Shown here in pieces: positions 24,339-32,638 of a stretch of 35,336 bases of DNA. The stretch spans positions 1-35,336 of the forward strand of contig JAJQDY010000014.1 of assembly GCA_021201965.1 (NCBI GenBank), written 5' to 3'. The DNA comes from Phascolarctobacterium sp. GTDB lineage: Bacteria > Bacillota > Negativicutes > Acidaminococcales > Acidaminococcaceae. Position 1 is the first letter of the stretch; each line of letters begins with the position of its first letter. A program made the position numbers and the translations under genes. The notes beneath the pieces were generated by a model. The model was not told where the DNA came from. It did not search any database and saw only the letters and a program-made list of their open reading frames with translations.

Positions 24339-25241
24339 ATGGATAAGGGCATTTTAAATTATGTGGGGCACAGCATCTATAAACGCACATCCCGGGGATA
24401 TAAACGCTATGTCGTGTTCCGGATTCGCTGCAACCTGCATAAGGACTATATAGATGACATACTGGATTTTTTTAATGCCACGGAACTCCGGCGCAAAATG
24501 CTCCGCGGCACGCCTTTCTTCGTGGAACAGGTGACCCGCTCGTTCTTTTACCTTGATTCCACTTTGGCGGAGCGCGTGGATCTCATAAAGACCCATGTGC
24601 TTATCCTGGAGGAAATTTTCACGCCGGAGCTCCTTGAAAAAATATATGCCTGCGGCAATTCATATATTAATATCTGGCAGGACAGCTACTATGATAAACC
24701 CCTGACATTGGATCTTCATTTTGATGGAGGCCAGCGCAAGGAAGGCTGCCTTTCCATGATGCTGCGCTACGAGGACGCAAAGCTCTACCAGATAATATTC
24801 TGGCTGGCGCGGGATGCGGACGGGAGCACGTCCATATATATCGGTGCCATGCAGGGACTGAAGAACGGCAGAGAAATCATAAAGGGGCTAACCAAAGCTT
24901 TTTTCGGTTACCGCACGAAGAACCTCATTTTTTACGGGCTGCGCTGCCTGGCAGGTTGCATGGGCGCAAAGCGCATCTGCGCAGTAACCAATAAAGGCTA
25001 TTACGCCATGAACCATATACGCAGCGACCGGAAACTGAAGACGGACTTTGCGGAGTTCTGGGAAGAGTGCGGGGGCCTGCATGATGCCGATAAGCGTTTT
25101 TATGTCATACCGGTCGCCGAGCGCAGGAAATCCATGGAAGAGCTGAAGCCTTCAAAAAGGGCACAGCACCGCCGCCGTTTTGAGAAGATGGATGAAATTG
25201 CGGCATCCATAGAGAAAACGCTTGCGGAATATAAAAAATGA
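24339..25241 (+). CDS. VirK/YbjX family protein (DUF535)
   Basis: 300 residues, no signal peptide. The family pattern is readable: LDLHFDGGQRKEGCLSMMLR (keG-lsL segment), YIGAMQGL (iGglQG), GLTKAFFGYRTKNLIFYGLR, ICAVTNKGYYAM and FAEFWEECGG, then FYVIPV. DUF535 members such as VirK and YbjX are tied to virulence, peptide resistance and envelope/LPS properties in Proteobacteria, but their biochemical activity is not established. Its position between porin genes and an LPS assembly/core cluster fits an envelope role. The C-terminal ~40 residues (KRAQHRRRFEKMDEIAASIE) are basic and helical. A hairpin overlapping the next promoter follows. Confidence 0.8.
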   Translation: MDKGILNYVGHSIYKRTSRGYKRYVVFRIRCNLHKDYIDDILDFFNATELRRKMLRGTPFFVEQVTRSFFYLDSTLAERVDLIKTHVLILEEIFTPELLEKIYACGNSYINIWQDSYYDKPLTLDLHFDGGQRKEGCLSMMLRYEDAKLYQIIFWLARDADGSTSIYIGAMQGLKNGREIIKGLTKAFFGYRTKNLIFYGLRCLAGCMGAKRICAVTNKGYYAMNHIRSDRKLKTDFAEFWEECGGLHDADKRFYVIPVAERRKSMEELKPSKRAQHRRRFEKMDEIAASIEKTLAEYKK

Positions 25242-25267
25242 CCTGCCCTGTAAAAGTTTAATCATTT

Positions 25268-25310
25268 ATTTAGTGGCAGGCTGTTTTTTTACCACTAAAT
25301 AGGGTATAAT
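25268..25310 (+). promoter_or_regulatory. Promoter of the repeat-containing secreted protein, with flanking inverted repeat
   Basis: -10 TATAAT at 25305-25310; -35 poorly conserved near 25282. ATTTAGTGG (25268-25276) and CCACTAAAT (25292-25300) form a perfect 9-bp inverted repeat bracketing the -35. The first arm shares bases with GGCAGG (25275-25280), which can instead pair with CCTGCC (25242-25247) to give a terminator for the VirK gene before T8. Confidence 0.5.
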
Positions 25311-25343
25311 ATATGGAGAAATTTTAGCGATGGAGGGACTTTT

Positions 25344-26276
25344 ATGAAGAAACGGCTCCTGACTTTAATGCTGACCTTCGTTTTCTGCGTTACGATCTGC
25401 CTGCCTGTCCTGGCGGCAGATCCCAGCAGCCTTTCCGCAGCCGATAAAGTCGGCAGCATGGAAAGAATGCTCTATGGCACGGAGCAGGGAGGTTCGTTGA
25501 ATGACCGCCTGGACGGTCTTGAAGATGATATCTATGGCGTGGTGACCACGGATCCCATTTTAGAGCGCATTGATAATCTTTACGATTACCTGGAAGGCAC
25601 CACGTCAGACGGCAGCGGCACCTTTACCACTAAGCTGAATGTGGTAGAGTGGCGCCTGAAAAGCACCATGGCGGCCGGTGCGGTTAAAAGCCGCATCGAA
25701 TCTGTTGAAAAAATGTTAAATGGCGAGGTCGGGACAGGCCCCCTTTCCTCGCGGCTGGAAGAGCTGCTTGACCTTGCTTCCTATGAGGACGGCGTGGTAC
25801 CGGTGAAAAACGTGACCCTGCCGGCGGATTCCTTAATCAAGGTTGAGTTTACCGAGGAACTGAGTACCAGGGAGAACAAGGCGGGAGATATCCTGCGCCT
25901 TCGGGCAGCGGATAATTTTTCCGTAAATGATGTCCTGGTAATCCCCAAAGGCGCCATCGGCCGCGGTAAAATTAAAAAGGTTTCCCAGCCCGGCATGTTC
26001 GGCAAGGACGGCCGCATAGATATGGAGTTTACCTTTGTCAGCGCCATTGACGGAACGCATATCAGGATTTACATTGGCGAGCTTGCCAAACAGGAAATGA
26101 AGTCCATTGCAGGAGCGGCAGGGGCAAGCATAGGCGGTATAATTATCCTTGGCCCGGTGGGTATTGTGGGTGGCGCCTTTGTTAAAGGCAAGGCCATGGT
26201 AATCCCCAAGGGCAGTTTCACCATCGTACAGACTTCAGGGGATACTTCCGTCCAGGGAGTAGTCCTCAAGGAATAG
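25344..26276 (+). CDS. Secreted protein with N-terminal repeats and a beta-rich C-terminal domain, unknown function
   Basis: 310 residues, signal peptide with cleavage near VLA-ADP (~residue 25). Residues 30-145 hold about four degenerate ~30-residue repeats of the type KVGSMERMLYG...GSLNDRLDGLE, ...SRIESVEKMLNGEVGTGPLSSRLEEL, probably helical and possibly coiled-coil. Residues ~150-310 form a separate domain (KVEFTEELSTRENKAGDILR, DVLVIPKGAIGRGKI, later MVIPKGSFTIV) with a glycine-rich hydrophobic stretch (GAAGASIGGIIILGPVGIVG) that could insert in a membrane. The repeated VIPKG phrase suggests a duplicated beta unit. I do not recognise the family. It lies between VirK and LptD-like genes; it has its own promoter and a strong terminator. 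Confidence 0.8.
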   Translation: MKKRLLTLMLTFVFCVTICLPVLAADPSSLSAADKVGSMERMLYGTEQGGSLNDRLDGLEDDIYGVVTTDPILERIDNLYDYLEGTTSDGSGTFTTKLNVVEWRLKSTMAAGAVKSRIESVEKMLNGEVGTGPLSSRLEELLDLASYEDGVVPVKNVTLPADSLIKVEFTEELSTRENKAGDILRLRAADNFSVNDVLVIPKGAIGRGKIKKVSQPGMFGKDGRIDMEFTFVSAIDGTHIRIYIGELAKQEMKSIAGAAGASIGGIIILGPVGIVGGAFVKGKAMVIPKGSFTIVQTSGDTSVQGVVLKE

Positions 26277-26299
26277 AAACTGCAGATTTAACTTACATG

Positions 26300-26337
26300 G
26301 CTCACCTGCGCAGTTAATCCGCGCAGGTGAGCTTTTC
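26300..26337 (+). terminator. Terminator before the LptD-like gene
   Basis: Perfect 12-bp stem GCTCACCTGCGC/GCGCAGGTGAGC with a 9-nt loop, then TTTTCTTTG. Confidence 0.88.
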
Positions 26338-26346
26338 TTTGTTTTA

Positions 26347-26355
26347 TGATATAAT
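26347..26355 (+). promoter_or_regulatory. Extended -10 promoter of the LPS gene cluster
   Basis: TGATATAAT: TATAAT (26350-26355) with the extended TG (26347-26348). No good -35, which is typical of extended -10 promoters. Confidence 0.6.
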
Positions 26356-26408
26356 ATTTAATGGTTATTTATATACTTTTATGAATTAAGACCTAAGGAG
26401 AAGGCCAT

Positions 26409-27920
26409 ATGATAAGATTTTTCCTGGCTGCTGTCCTGGCGCTGGGGCTATGTTTTCAAAGCTGCATAGATGTTTACGCGGACGAGCAGTTCACGAATAC
26501 CGGCGGCGACCGCTATGAAAGCCCTGATGCTGACAGTGATACAGAGGAAACCGGAAGTTTCCGCACCAGTTTCAGGAGAAAGAAAAAGGACGAAAATGGA
26601 AAACCCCTGCCAATCATTTTACGGGGCGACCACAGCGAATATGATAACGACAATGGTGATTTCCGCGTCTATGGAAATGTCGTTATTACCCAGGGGAACC
26701 AGAAGCTTGTCACCGATCATGCCGCGGGCAATATAAAGACCGGCGATATCTTTATTGACGATGGCGCCAACTTAATGCAGCCCGGCTCAAAGATGAACGG
26801 CAAATGGATCCACTACAATTTTAACAATGAAATCGGCGAAATAAAGGATATGCGCGGCAGGGGCGGCAAGGATTGGTTTGAGGCGCCTCATGCCATAATA
26901 AGCGATAAAATGCTTTTTATGGATGAGGGCGGGATTTCGACCAGGTGTCCTGCCGTGGAGCATAAGCCATGCGTACTGATAAAGGCCAAAACCTTTGAGG
27001 TATACCCCAATGACAAACTCATAGCAAACGATGTCCAGGTATACGTCAAGGGAGTGCACGTTTATTCCCGTGATAAATGGATAAATGATTTAAACAAAAA
27101 CCAGGACAAGATAATGCCGCGTATTGGCTGGGACGGACATACCAACGGCTTTTACGGCGAGCTGACCATAGAAAAGTATTTCGGCAACAAGACGGAATTC
27201 CGCGGCGACCTTTTCCAGTATTCCAGGAAAGGCTACAAGCCCATGTATGAGCTGCGCCATGATGAAAATGATTTTAGGATTGCCTATAAGACCGGCTGGG
27301 AGGAAGACGATGACGTATGGTATTCCAAACATTCGGACTGGCGCTTCGACTGGAAAAAACACCGCATAGCAAAGGGCCTGCCCCTCTCCTACAGCGCATA
27401 CGCCGAATACGGACTCTGGAAGCGTGAGCAAAGGAGTTACAACAGCTGGCACTTTGAAAGTGCATTTTATATAAACCACGATCCCATCTATCTCTTTAAT
27501 ACGAAAAATACTTCCCTCAGGCTTACCGTGGGCAGAAAATGGACCCATGAAGGTTATACGGGGGAACTGCGTACCACTAATATGTACTTCAGCACTTTCA
27601 GGCAGAGGTTCGGGACTGAAGGCAAATGGAGCACCTGGTTGGGCTACTATCAGCAGGATTACACCAGCAGCCTCTTTGGCCTGTACGAGCCGGATATGGC
27701 AAAAGAAGTGCGCAACGGTATCGAGTATAAATCTGATGAAAGGAATACCTTCAGTATCATAAACCGTTTTGATTCCGCCAAAGGCGCAGAATATGAAACG
27801 GTCTACAAATGGCAGCACCGCTTCTGTTGCTGGATTCTGGAAGTCTTATTCGAAAAGGAAATACACAAGAAGGATCATGACGGTACCCTTAAGGTACACT
27901 ATTATTTCCTGAACTGGTAA
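26409..27920 (+). CDS. OstA/LptD-like LPS export protein
   Basis: 503 residues with a signal peptide (to about 24, DVYA-DEQ). After an acidic linker and an RRKKK segment comes an OstA/LptA-like beta-jellyroll (about 67-180: LRGDHSEYDNDNGDFRVYGN, VVITQGNQKLVTDHAAGNI) and then a tyrosine- and tryptophan-rich barrel-like region (about 240-503) ending in aromatic LNW. This is the plan of LptD, the outer-membrane LPS translocon, though much shorter than the ~780-residue proteobacterial form. An assigned paralogue or partial homologue cannot be excluded. The internal cysteines (CPAVEHKPC) might form a disulfide. First of a run of LPS-core genes, gmhA starting 12 nt after it, which supports the role. 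AAGGAGAAGG precedes ATG 26409. Confidence 0.75.
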   Translation: MIRFFLAAVLALGLCFQSCIDVYADEQFTNTGGDRYESPDADSDTEETGSFRTSFRRKKKDENGKPLPIILRGDHSEYDNDNGDFRVYGNVVITQGNQKLVTDHAAGNIKTGDIFIDDGANLMQPGSKMNGKWIHYNFNNEIGEIKDMRGRGGKDWFEAPHAIISDKMLFMDEGGISTRCPAVEHKPCVLIKAKTFEVYPNDKLIANDVQVYVKGVHVYSRDKWINDLNKNQDKIMPRIGWDGHTNGFYGELTIEKYFGNKTEFRGDLFQYSRKGYKPMYELRHDENDFRIAYKTGWEEDDDVWYSKHSDWRFDWKKHRIAKGLPLSYSAYAEYGLWKREQRSYNSWHFESAFYINHDPIYLFNTKNTSLRLTVGRKWTHEGYTGELRTTNMYFSTFRQRFGTEGKWSTWLGYYQQDYTSSLFGLYEPDMAKEVRNGIEYKSDERNTFSIINRFDSAKGAEYETVYKWQHRFCCWILEVLFEKEIHKKDHDGTLKVHYYFLNW

Positions 27921-27932
27921 TGGAGGGAAGCA

Positions 27933-28496
27933 ATGGAAAAAATCATTAAAAAACGTTTTGAGGAACATCTCGCCGTGGCTGAAGCCGTGCTGGAAAGCGA
28001 TGCCATAAAACAGATTGGGGCAATCGCTGAAGCCGTGAAGAAATCTCTTAAAAGCGGGAATAAGGCCCTCTTCTGCGGCAACGGCGGCAGTGCTGCTGAC
28101 AGCCAGCACCTGGCGGCTGAATTTGTCGGCCGCTTCCAGAAAGAAAGGAAGGGGCTTCCTGCCATTGCCCTTACGGTTGATACGTCAATCCTGACTTCCG
28201 TCGGCAATGATTACAGCTTTAATGACGTTTTCTCCCGGCAGGTGGAGGCATTAGGGAAAAAGGGGGATGTCCTCATAGCCATTTCCACCAGCGGCAACAG
28301 CGGCAACGTTGTTGAGGCGGTAAAACTTGCAGGGAAGAAAGGGATCTACTGTGCGGGACTTACCGCGGAAGGCGGCGGCAAACTTCTGGAACTCTGTGAC
28401 GAGTGTATTGCCGTTCCGGTAAAAAACACGGCAAGGGCCCAGGAAATACATATTCTTATCGGACATATTTTGTGTGAACTGGTGGATGATGGATAA
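27933..28496 (+). CDS. gmhA: Sedoheptulose-7-phosphate isomerase
   Basis: First step of ADP-heptose synthesis: D-sedoheptulose 7-phosphate to D-glycero-D-manno-heptose 7-phosphate. 187 residues, SIS fold. FCGNGGSAADSQHLAAEFVG contains the phosphate loop and catalytic glutamate; ISTSGNSGNV is the second sugar-phosphate loop; AQEIHILIGHILCELV has the conserved histidine. GGAGGG precedes ATG 27933. It overlaps hldE by several bases, so translation is coupled. Confidence 0.95.
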   Translation: MEKIIKKRFEEHLAVAEAVLESDAIKQIGAIAEAVKKSLKSGNKALFCGNGGSAADSQHLAAEFVGRFQKERKGLPAIALTVDTSILTSVGNDYSFNDVFSRQVEALGKKGDVLIAISTSGNSGNVVEAVKLAGKKGIYCAGLTAEGGGKLLELCDECIAVPVKNTARAQEIHILIGHILCELVDDG

Positions 28497-29970
28497 AATG
28501 ACACTTAATGCAGCAGCCTTTCTTGCAGGGAAAATACGGAAACTTAAAATCGCAGTCATAGGCGATGTCATGCTGGACCGCTATTTTTACGGCGAAGTAA
28601 AGCGCATTTCGCCTGAAGCGCCCGTGCCGGTGGCGAAAATAAATAAGATTACGTCCGTCCTCGGCGGTGCGGCAAACGTTGCCGCAAACCTTGCCTGCCT
28701 TGAATGCAGGGTATTCATAGGCGGCGTTACGGGTGATGACGAAAATGATGCGCTTCTTGAAAAAATGCTTGATGAGGCAGGGATAGACCACAAAGGCCTT
28801 GTGCGCAGCGCAGGGAGAAAAACCATTACGAAGCTGCGCATCCTTGGCGGCAGCCAGCAGATGCTGCGCCTTGATTTTGAAGAAGCCGGCGATCTTACGG
28901 AAAAGGAAACGGCTACCCTCACTAAATGGCTGGACAGGCTTCTGAAAAAAGGACTCGGCGGCATCATCGTTTCCGATTACGCCAAAGGAGTATGCTCGGA
29001 TAATTTCTGCCGCGATGTAATAAAAAAAGCAGGGGAATTTAAAATTCCCGTCCTCATAGATCCAAAAGGAAGCGACTGGTCAAAATATTCAGGCTGCACC
29101 TTCATCACGCCCAACCTCAAGGAAATGTGTGAGGCGGCAGGCTACAGGTGCGCGAATGTTGATGATGAAATCGTGAAAATGGCAAGGGCTGCTAGGAAAA
29201 AACATGCTATTAAAAATGTAGTGGTAACCCGCAGCGAAAAAGGCATGACAGTGGTAAACGCTAAAGAAGTGCTGCACAGTCCTGCAGCTGCCATAGAAGT
29301 TTTCGATGTTTCGGGCGCCGGCGATACGGTGGCCGCGGTCCTGCTTGCAGCCGCTGCAGGCGGGGTGGGTCTTGACGATGCGGTTTACCTAGCTAACCGT
29401 GCCGCAGGGATAGTAGTGTCAAAGGTCGGCACATGTCCGGTGCACAGGGATGAGCTTCTTGCGGACATCCTGCAGAAAGAAAGGAAACAGGGGAAATATC
29501 GTCTCTTGAGCCGGGAGGAAGTGGCATCCTTTGCCGCAACGTGGAAGGCATGCGGCGAAAAGGTGGTTTTCACCAACGGCTGCTTTGATATACTGCACGT
29601 GGGGCATGTAAGCTATCTTGAAAAAGCGGCGGAACTTGGGAAACATCTTATCGTCGGGGTTAACACTGACGCTTCCGTGCGCCGCATAAAGGGAAAGGGC
29701 AGGCCGCTGAACAGTGAACTTGACAGGGCCAGGGTACTTGCGGCCCTTGCCTGTGTCGATGCGGTGGTGCTCTTTGGTGAGGACACTCCGGCAAACCTTA
29801 TTGAAAAGATACGTCCCGATATTTTGGTCAAAGGCGGCGACTACAGGGAAACCGAAGTCGTAGGACGTGAATACGCGGACGAAGTAAGAATAATCGATTT
29901 TGAAGACGGCTATTCCACGACTGGCATTGTGGAAAAAATTGTCAAAAATGTCAGGGAGGGCGAAATATGA
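28489..29970 (+). CDS. hldE: Bifunctional heptose-7-phosphate kinase / heptose-1-phosphate adenylyltransferase
   Basis: Catalyses steps two and four of the ADP-heptose pathway. The N-terminal PfkB-type kinase (to about 315) has VIGDVMLDRYFYG, GGAANVAANLA and the catalytic FDVSGAGDTVAAV. The C-terminal nucleotidyltransferase (about 345-493) has FTNGCFDILHVGHVSYL with the HxGH motif and later VKGGDY. As in E. coli the two activities are fused. The start is ambiguous (ATG 28486, 28489 or 28498, GTG 28474), all overlapping the gmhA stop; 28489 is chosen arbitrarily. Its TGA overlaps hldD by four bases. Confidence 0.94.
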   Translation: MDKMTLNAAAFLAGKIRKLKIAVIGDVMLDRYFYGEVKRISPEAPVPVAKINKITSVLGGAANVAANLACLECRVFIGGVTGDDENDALLEKMLDEAGIDHKGLVRSAGRKTITKLRILGGSQQMLRLDFEEAGDLTEKETATLTKWLDRLLKKGLGGIIVSDYAKGVCSDNFCRDVIKKAGEFKIPVLIDPKGSDWSKYSGCTFITPNLKEMCEAAGYRCANVDDEIVKMARAARKKHAIKNVVVTRSEKGMTVVNAKEVLHSPAAAIEVFDVSGAGDTVAAVLLAAAAGGVGLDDAVYLANRAAGIVVSKVGTCPVHRDELLADILQKERKQGKYRLLSREEVASFAATWKACGEKVVFTNGCFDILHVGHVSYLEKAAELGKHLIVGVNTDASVRRIKGKGRPLNSELDRARVLAALACVDAVVLFGEDTPANLIEKIRPDILVKGGDYRETEVVGREYADEVRIIDFEDGYSTTGIVEKIVKNVREGEI

Positions 29971-30941
29971 TTATTGTGACGGGCGGAGCCGGCTTTATCG
30001 GCAGCAATATCGTGAAGGGCCTTAACGAAAGGGGCAGAAGCGATATCCTGGTAGTGGATAATCTGACTAATATGGTGAAATTTAAAAACATCCAGGCCTT
30101 GAAGATTGCGGACTATATGAATAAGTATGCCTTTGCCGCTGCCCTTAAGGAAGGAAAGTTCGACCAGGAAAAAATTGACGTTATTTTCCATGAGGGCGCG
30201 TGCTCTGATACCATGGAATATAACGGCAAATATATGATGGAAAATAATTTCGAATACACTAAAAACCTTCTGCATTTCTCCCTGGCAAGGGAGATACAGT
30301 TCATCTACGCATCCAGCGCTTCCACATACGGCAGCGGTGTACATGGCTTCCGAGAAGAACCTAAATGCGAGGAAGCGCTTAACGTTTATGCATTTTCAAA
30401 ACTCTTTTTTGATAATTACCTGAGACGTTTCCTCCCGGATATTAAAAGCCAGGTTGTGGGGCTGCGCTATTTTAACGTTTACGGCCCCCAGGAAAACCAT
30501 AAGGGCAAAATGGCTTCCATGGTTTTCCAGATGTATAACCAGTGGAAGGCGGAAAAGAAGGTCAAGCTCTTTGACGCATATGGCGGTTACGGTGCAGGGG
30601 AGCAGACCCGCGATTTCATCTATGTGAAGGATGTCGTGAAAGTCAATTTCTATTTCTGGGAGCATCCTGAAATAAAGGGCATCTATAACTGCGGCACTGG
30701 GCATGCTCACCAGTTCAACGCCCTTGCGAAAGGCGTTTTGAAACATTTCGGCTCGGGTGATTTGGAATACATTCCTTTCCCCGAAGTATTGAAGGGCAAA
30801 TACCAGAGCTTTACGGAAGCGGACTCGAAGAATCTTCTGGCCGCAGGCTATGACGGCGGCTTTACGGATATTGAGGAGGCAGTTGAGGAATACTGCAAGG
30901 TCCTGGATAAGACGGGCGGGTACTATATCTATGAAGGTTAA
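29967..30941 (+). CDS. hldD: ADP-L-glycero-D-manno-heptose 6-epimerase
   Basis: Converts ADP-D-glycero- to ADP-L-glycero-D-manno-heptose, the form used for the LPS inner core. 324 residues, short-chain dehydrogenase fold: NADP-binding GGAGFIGSNI (6-15), ASSASTYG, and the catalytic tyrosine/lysine in VYAFSKLFFDNY. The signature NLTNMVKFKNIQ near the N-terminus is specific to HldD. Starts at the ATGA overlap with hldE and ends inside the start of gmhB (11-nt overlap), so the operon is tightly coupled. Confidence 0.95.
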   Translation: MIIVTGGAGFIGSNIVKGLNERGRSDILVVDNLTNMVKFKNIQALKIADYMNKYAFAAALKEGKFDQEKIDVIFHEGACSDTMEYNGKYMMENNFEYTKNLLHFSLAREIQFIYASSASTYGSGVHGFREEPKCEEALNVYAFSKLFFDNYLRRFLPDIKSQVVGLRYFNVYGPQENHKGKMASMVFQMYNQWKAEKKVKLFDAYGGYGAGEQTRDFIYVKDVVKVNFYFWEHPEIKGIYNCGTGHAHQFNALAKGVLKHFGSGDLEYIPFPEVLKGKYQSFTEADSKNLLAAGYDGGFTDIEEAVEEYCKVLDKTGGYYIYEG

Positions 30942-31434
30942 GGCGGTATTTTTTGACAGGGATGGGGTACTGGACGTTGATGTGGGCTACCTTTCAGATC
31001 CGGCTGAGTTTGAGTGGATTGAAGGAGCACCTGAAGCCCTCGCGTTCATGCACAGTCTTGGCTATAAGCTTTTTGTCGTTACCAACCAGAGCGGTATTGC
31101 CCGCGGCTACTACACGGTGGAAGACATGGAAAAAGTGCATGTTTACATGCAGCAGGAGCTGGAAAAATGCGGAGGCTGCATCGACAGGTTCTACTACTGC
31201 CCCCATTACCGTGAAGGCGAGGCAAAAGAATACGTCTGCGAGTGTGACTGCAGGAAACCGAAACCCGGCATGATACTGCAGGCCATGAAAGAATACGATA
31301 TAGATAAGGATGCATCTTTCCTCATAGGAGACCGGGATAAGGACCTTGAGGCTGCGGCAAACGCCGGCATCCGCGGCTATAAGTTTACTGGCGGGAATCT
31401 TCTTGATTTCGTGAAAAATATACTTAAAGGATGA
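30931..31434 (+). CDS. gmhB: D-glycero-beta-D-manno-heptose 1,7-bisphosphate 7-phosphatase
   Basis: Third step of the pathway: removes the 7-phosphate. 167 residues of HAD superfamily: FFDRDGVLDVDVGYL (motif I, nucleophile D), VVTNQSGIARG (motif II), a zinc loop CPHYREGEAKEYVCECDCRK (CxH...CxC) diagnostic for GmhB, and GDRDKDLEAA (motif IV). The start at 30931 overlaps the end of hldD; the longer frame upstream is inside hldD. Confidence 0.94.
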   Translation: MKVKAVFFDRDGVLDVDVGYLSDPAEFEWIEGAPEALAFMHSLGYKLFVVTNQSGIARGYYTVEDMEKVHVYMQQELEKCGGCIDRFYYCPHYREGEAKEYVCECDCRKPKPGMILQAMKEYDIDKDASFLIGDRDKDLEAAANAGIRGYKFTGGNLLDFVKNILKG

Positions 31435-31438
31435 TTTA

Positions 31439-32638
31439 ATGGAATACCGGAACATATTAATCATTAAAATGAGCTCTTTAGGGGACATACTGCACACGCT
31501 GCCCTTTGCGGCGGCGCTCAGGGGACGTTTCCCGAAGGCGAAAATAACCTGGCTGGTGCATCCGCAGTTTGCGGGCTTTGTGCCGGATCCTCCCGTTATT
31601 GATGAAGTCCTCTATTTTGACAAGGCGGCTTTTATGAAAATGGGACCGGCGGAAAAGCTGAAATATTTCCGTGAAATCCGCGGTCTCTTCCGGAGCAAAA
31701 AATTTGATCTTGTCATTGATATGCAGGGGCTGTTCAAAAGCGCAGTACTTGCGGCCATAAGCGGCTGCAGCTGCCGGATCGGCTACTGCGAAATGCGGGA
31801 GGGCAGTGCATTTGTCAGCCGTCCCATAAAAGGGGAACACAGCAGAGATCATGTAATAGAGCGTTACCTTGATGTCGCACGCTACTTGGGCGCAGAAAAA
31901 AGTGATATAGAGTTTCCCCTGCCGGACTTTGGCAAAGAGAGTGAAAATGTTAAGGCTAAGCTTGCGGCTGCAGGCATTAGCGGACAATATGCGGTCTTCG
32001 TGCCGGGATCCAGGTGGGTTACCAAGGCATGGCCTGAAGAACACTATGCGCGTCTTGCGGAACTGATGGCGGCAGACGGCCTTTCCGTTGTACTTGCGGG
32101 AGGACCTGATGACAGGGAAAAGGGAGCGGCCATAAAAAAACTTGTTGCTTCAGAAAAAGTGGACGACTTCACGGGGCAGACGACTTTAAGGGAACTTGCG
32201 GCACTTATTAAGGACTGCGCCTTTTATGTAAGCGCGGATACGGGCCCGCTGCATTTTGCCGCAGCGCTCAAAAAACCGCTGGTTGCCATGTACGGGCCTA
32301 CCAAGCCTGAACGCACGGGGCCTTACGGGAGTAATAATGCGACGGTAATTATTTCCCCTGCGCAGTGCGCGGGGTGCCTTAAAAAACATTGTGAAGACTG
32401 CCACTGCATGCATGATATTAGCCCCGAAATGGTATATGAAATATATAAGGAGAAAATGAGTGGGAAAAATTGGCCTGAACGGCAAGAAAATACTGGTGAC
32501 ATTTCTCATGCATTTGGGAGATCTTACGCTGACTACGCCTTTTATCCATGCTTTGCGCAAGGCGGCGCCGGACAGCCACATAGCGTTCCTCGCCGACGAA
32601 AAGCTGAAGGACGTGGTACTGCACAGTCCCTATCTTGA
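31439..32638 (+). CDS. waaC: LPS heptosyltransferase I-like (WaaC), C-terminus overrunning into the next gene
   Basis: Adds the first L-glycero-D-manno-heptose to Kdo-lipid A. GT-B glycosyltransferase of family GT9: IIKMSSLGDILHTLPFA at the N-terminus, VFVPGSRWVTKAWPEEHYA, and the donor-binding SADTGPLHFAAAL with acidic D plus MYGPTKPERTGPYG. The domain finishes at about EMVYEIYKEK (32455). The frame then continues 61 codons through the start of the next gene, where it merely reads that gene out of frame. If the A4 run at 32453-32456 had three A residues, the frame would stop at once (GAG AAA TGA). The true end is therefore probably near 32458. Starts 4 nt after gmhB. Confidence 0.85.
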   Translation: MEYRNILIIKMSSLGDILHTLPFAAALRGRFPKAKITWLVHPQFAGFVPDPPVIDEVLYFDKAAFMKMGPAEKLKYFREIRGLFRSKKFDLVIDMQGLFKSAVLAAISGCSCRIGYCEMREGSAFVSRPIKGEHSRDHVIERYLDVARYLGAEKSDIEFPLPDFGKESENVKAKLAAAGISGQYAVFVPGSRWVTKAWPEEHYARLAELMAADGLSVVLAGGPDDREKGAAIKKLVASEKVDDFTGQTTLRELAALIKDCAFYVSADTGPLHFAAALKKPLVAMYGPTKPERTGPYGSNNATVIISPAQCAGCLKKHCEDCHCMHDISPEMVYEIYKEKMSGKNWPERQENTGDISHAFGRSYADYAFYPCFAQGGAGQPHSVPRRRKAEGRGTAQSLS

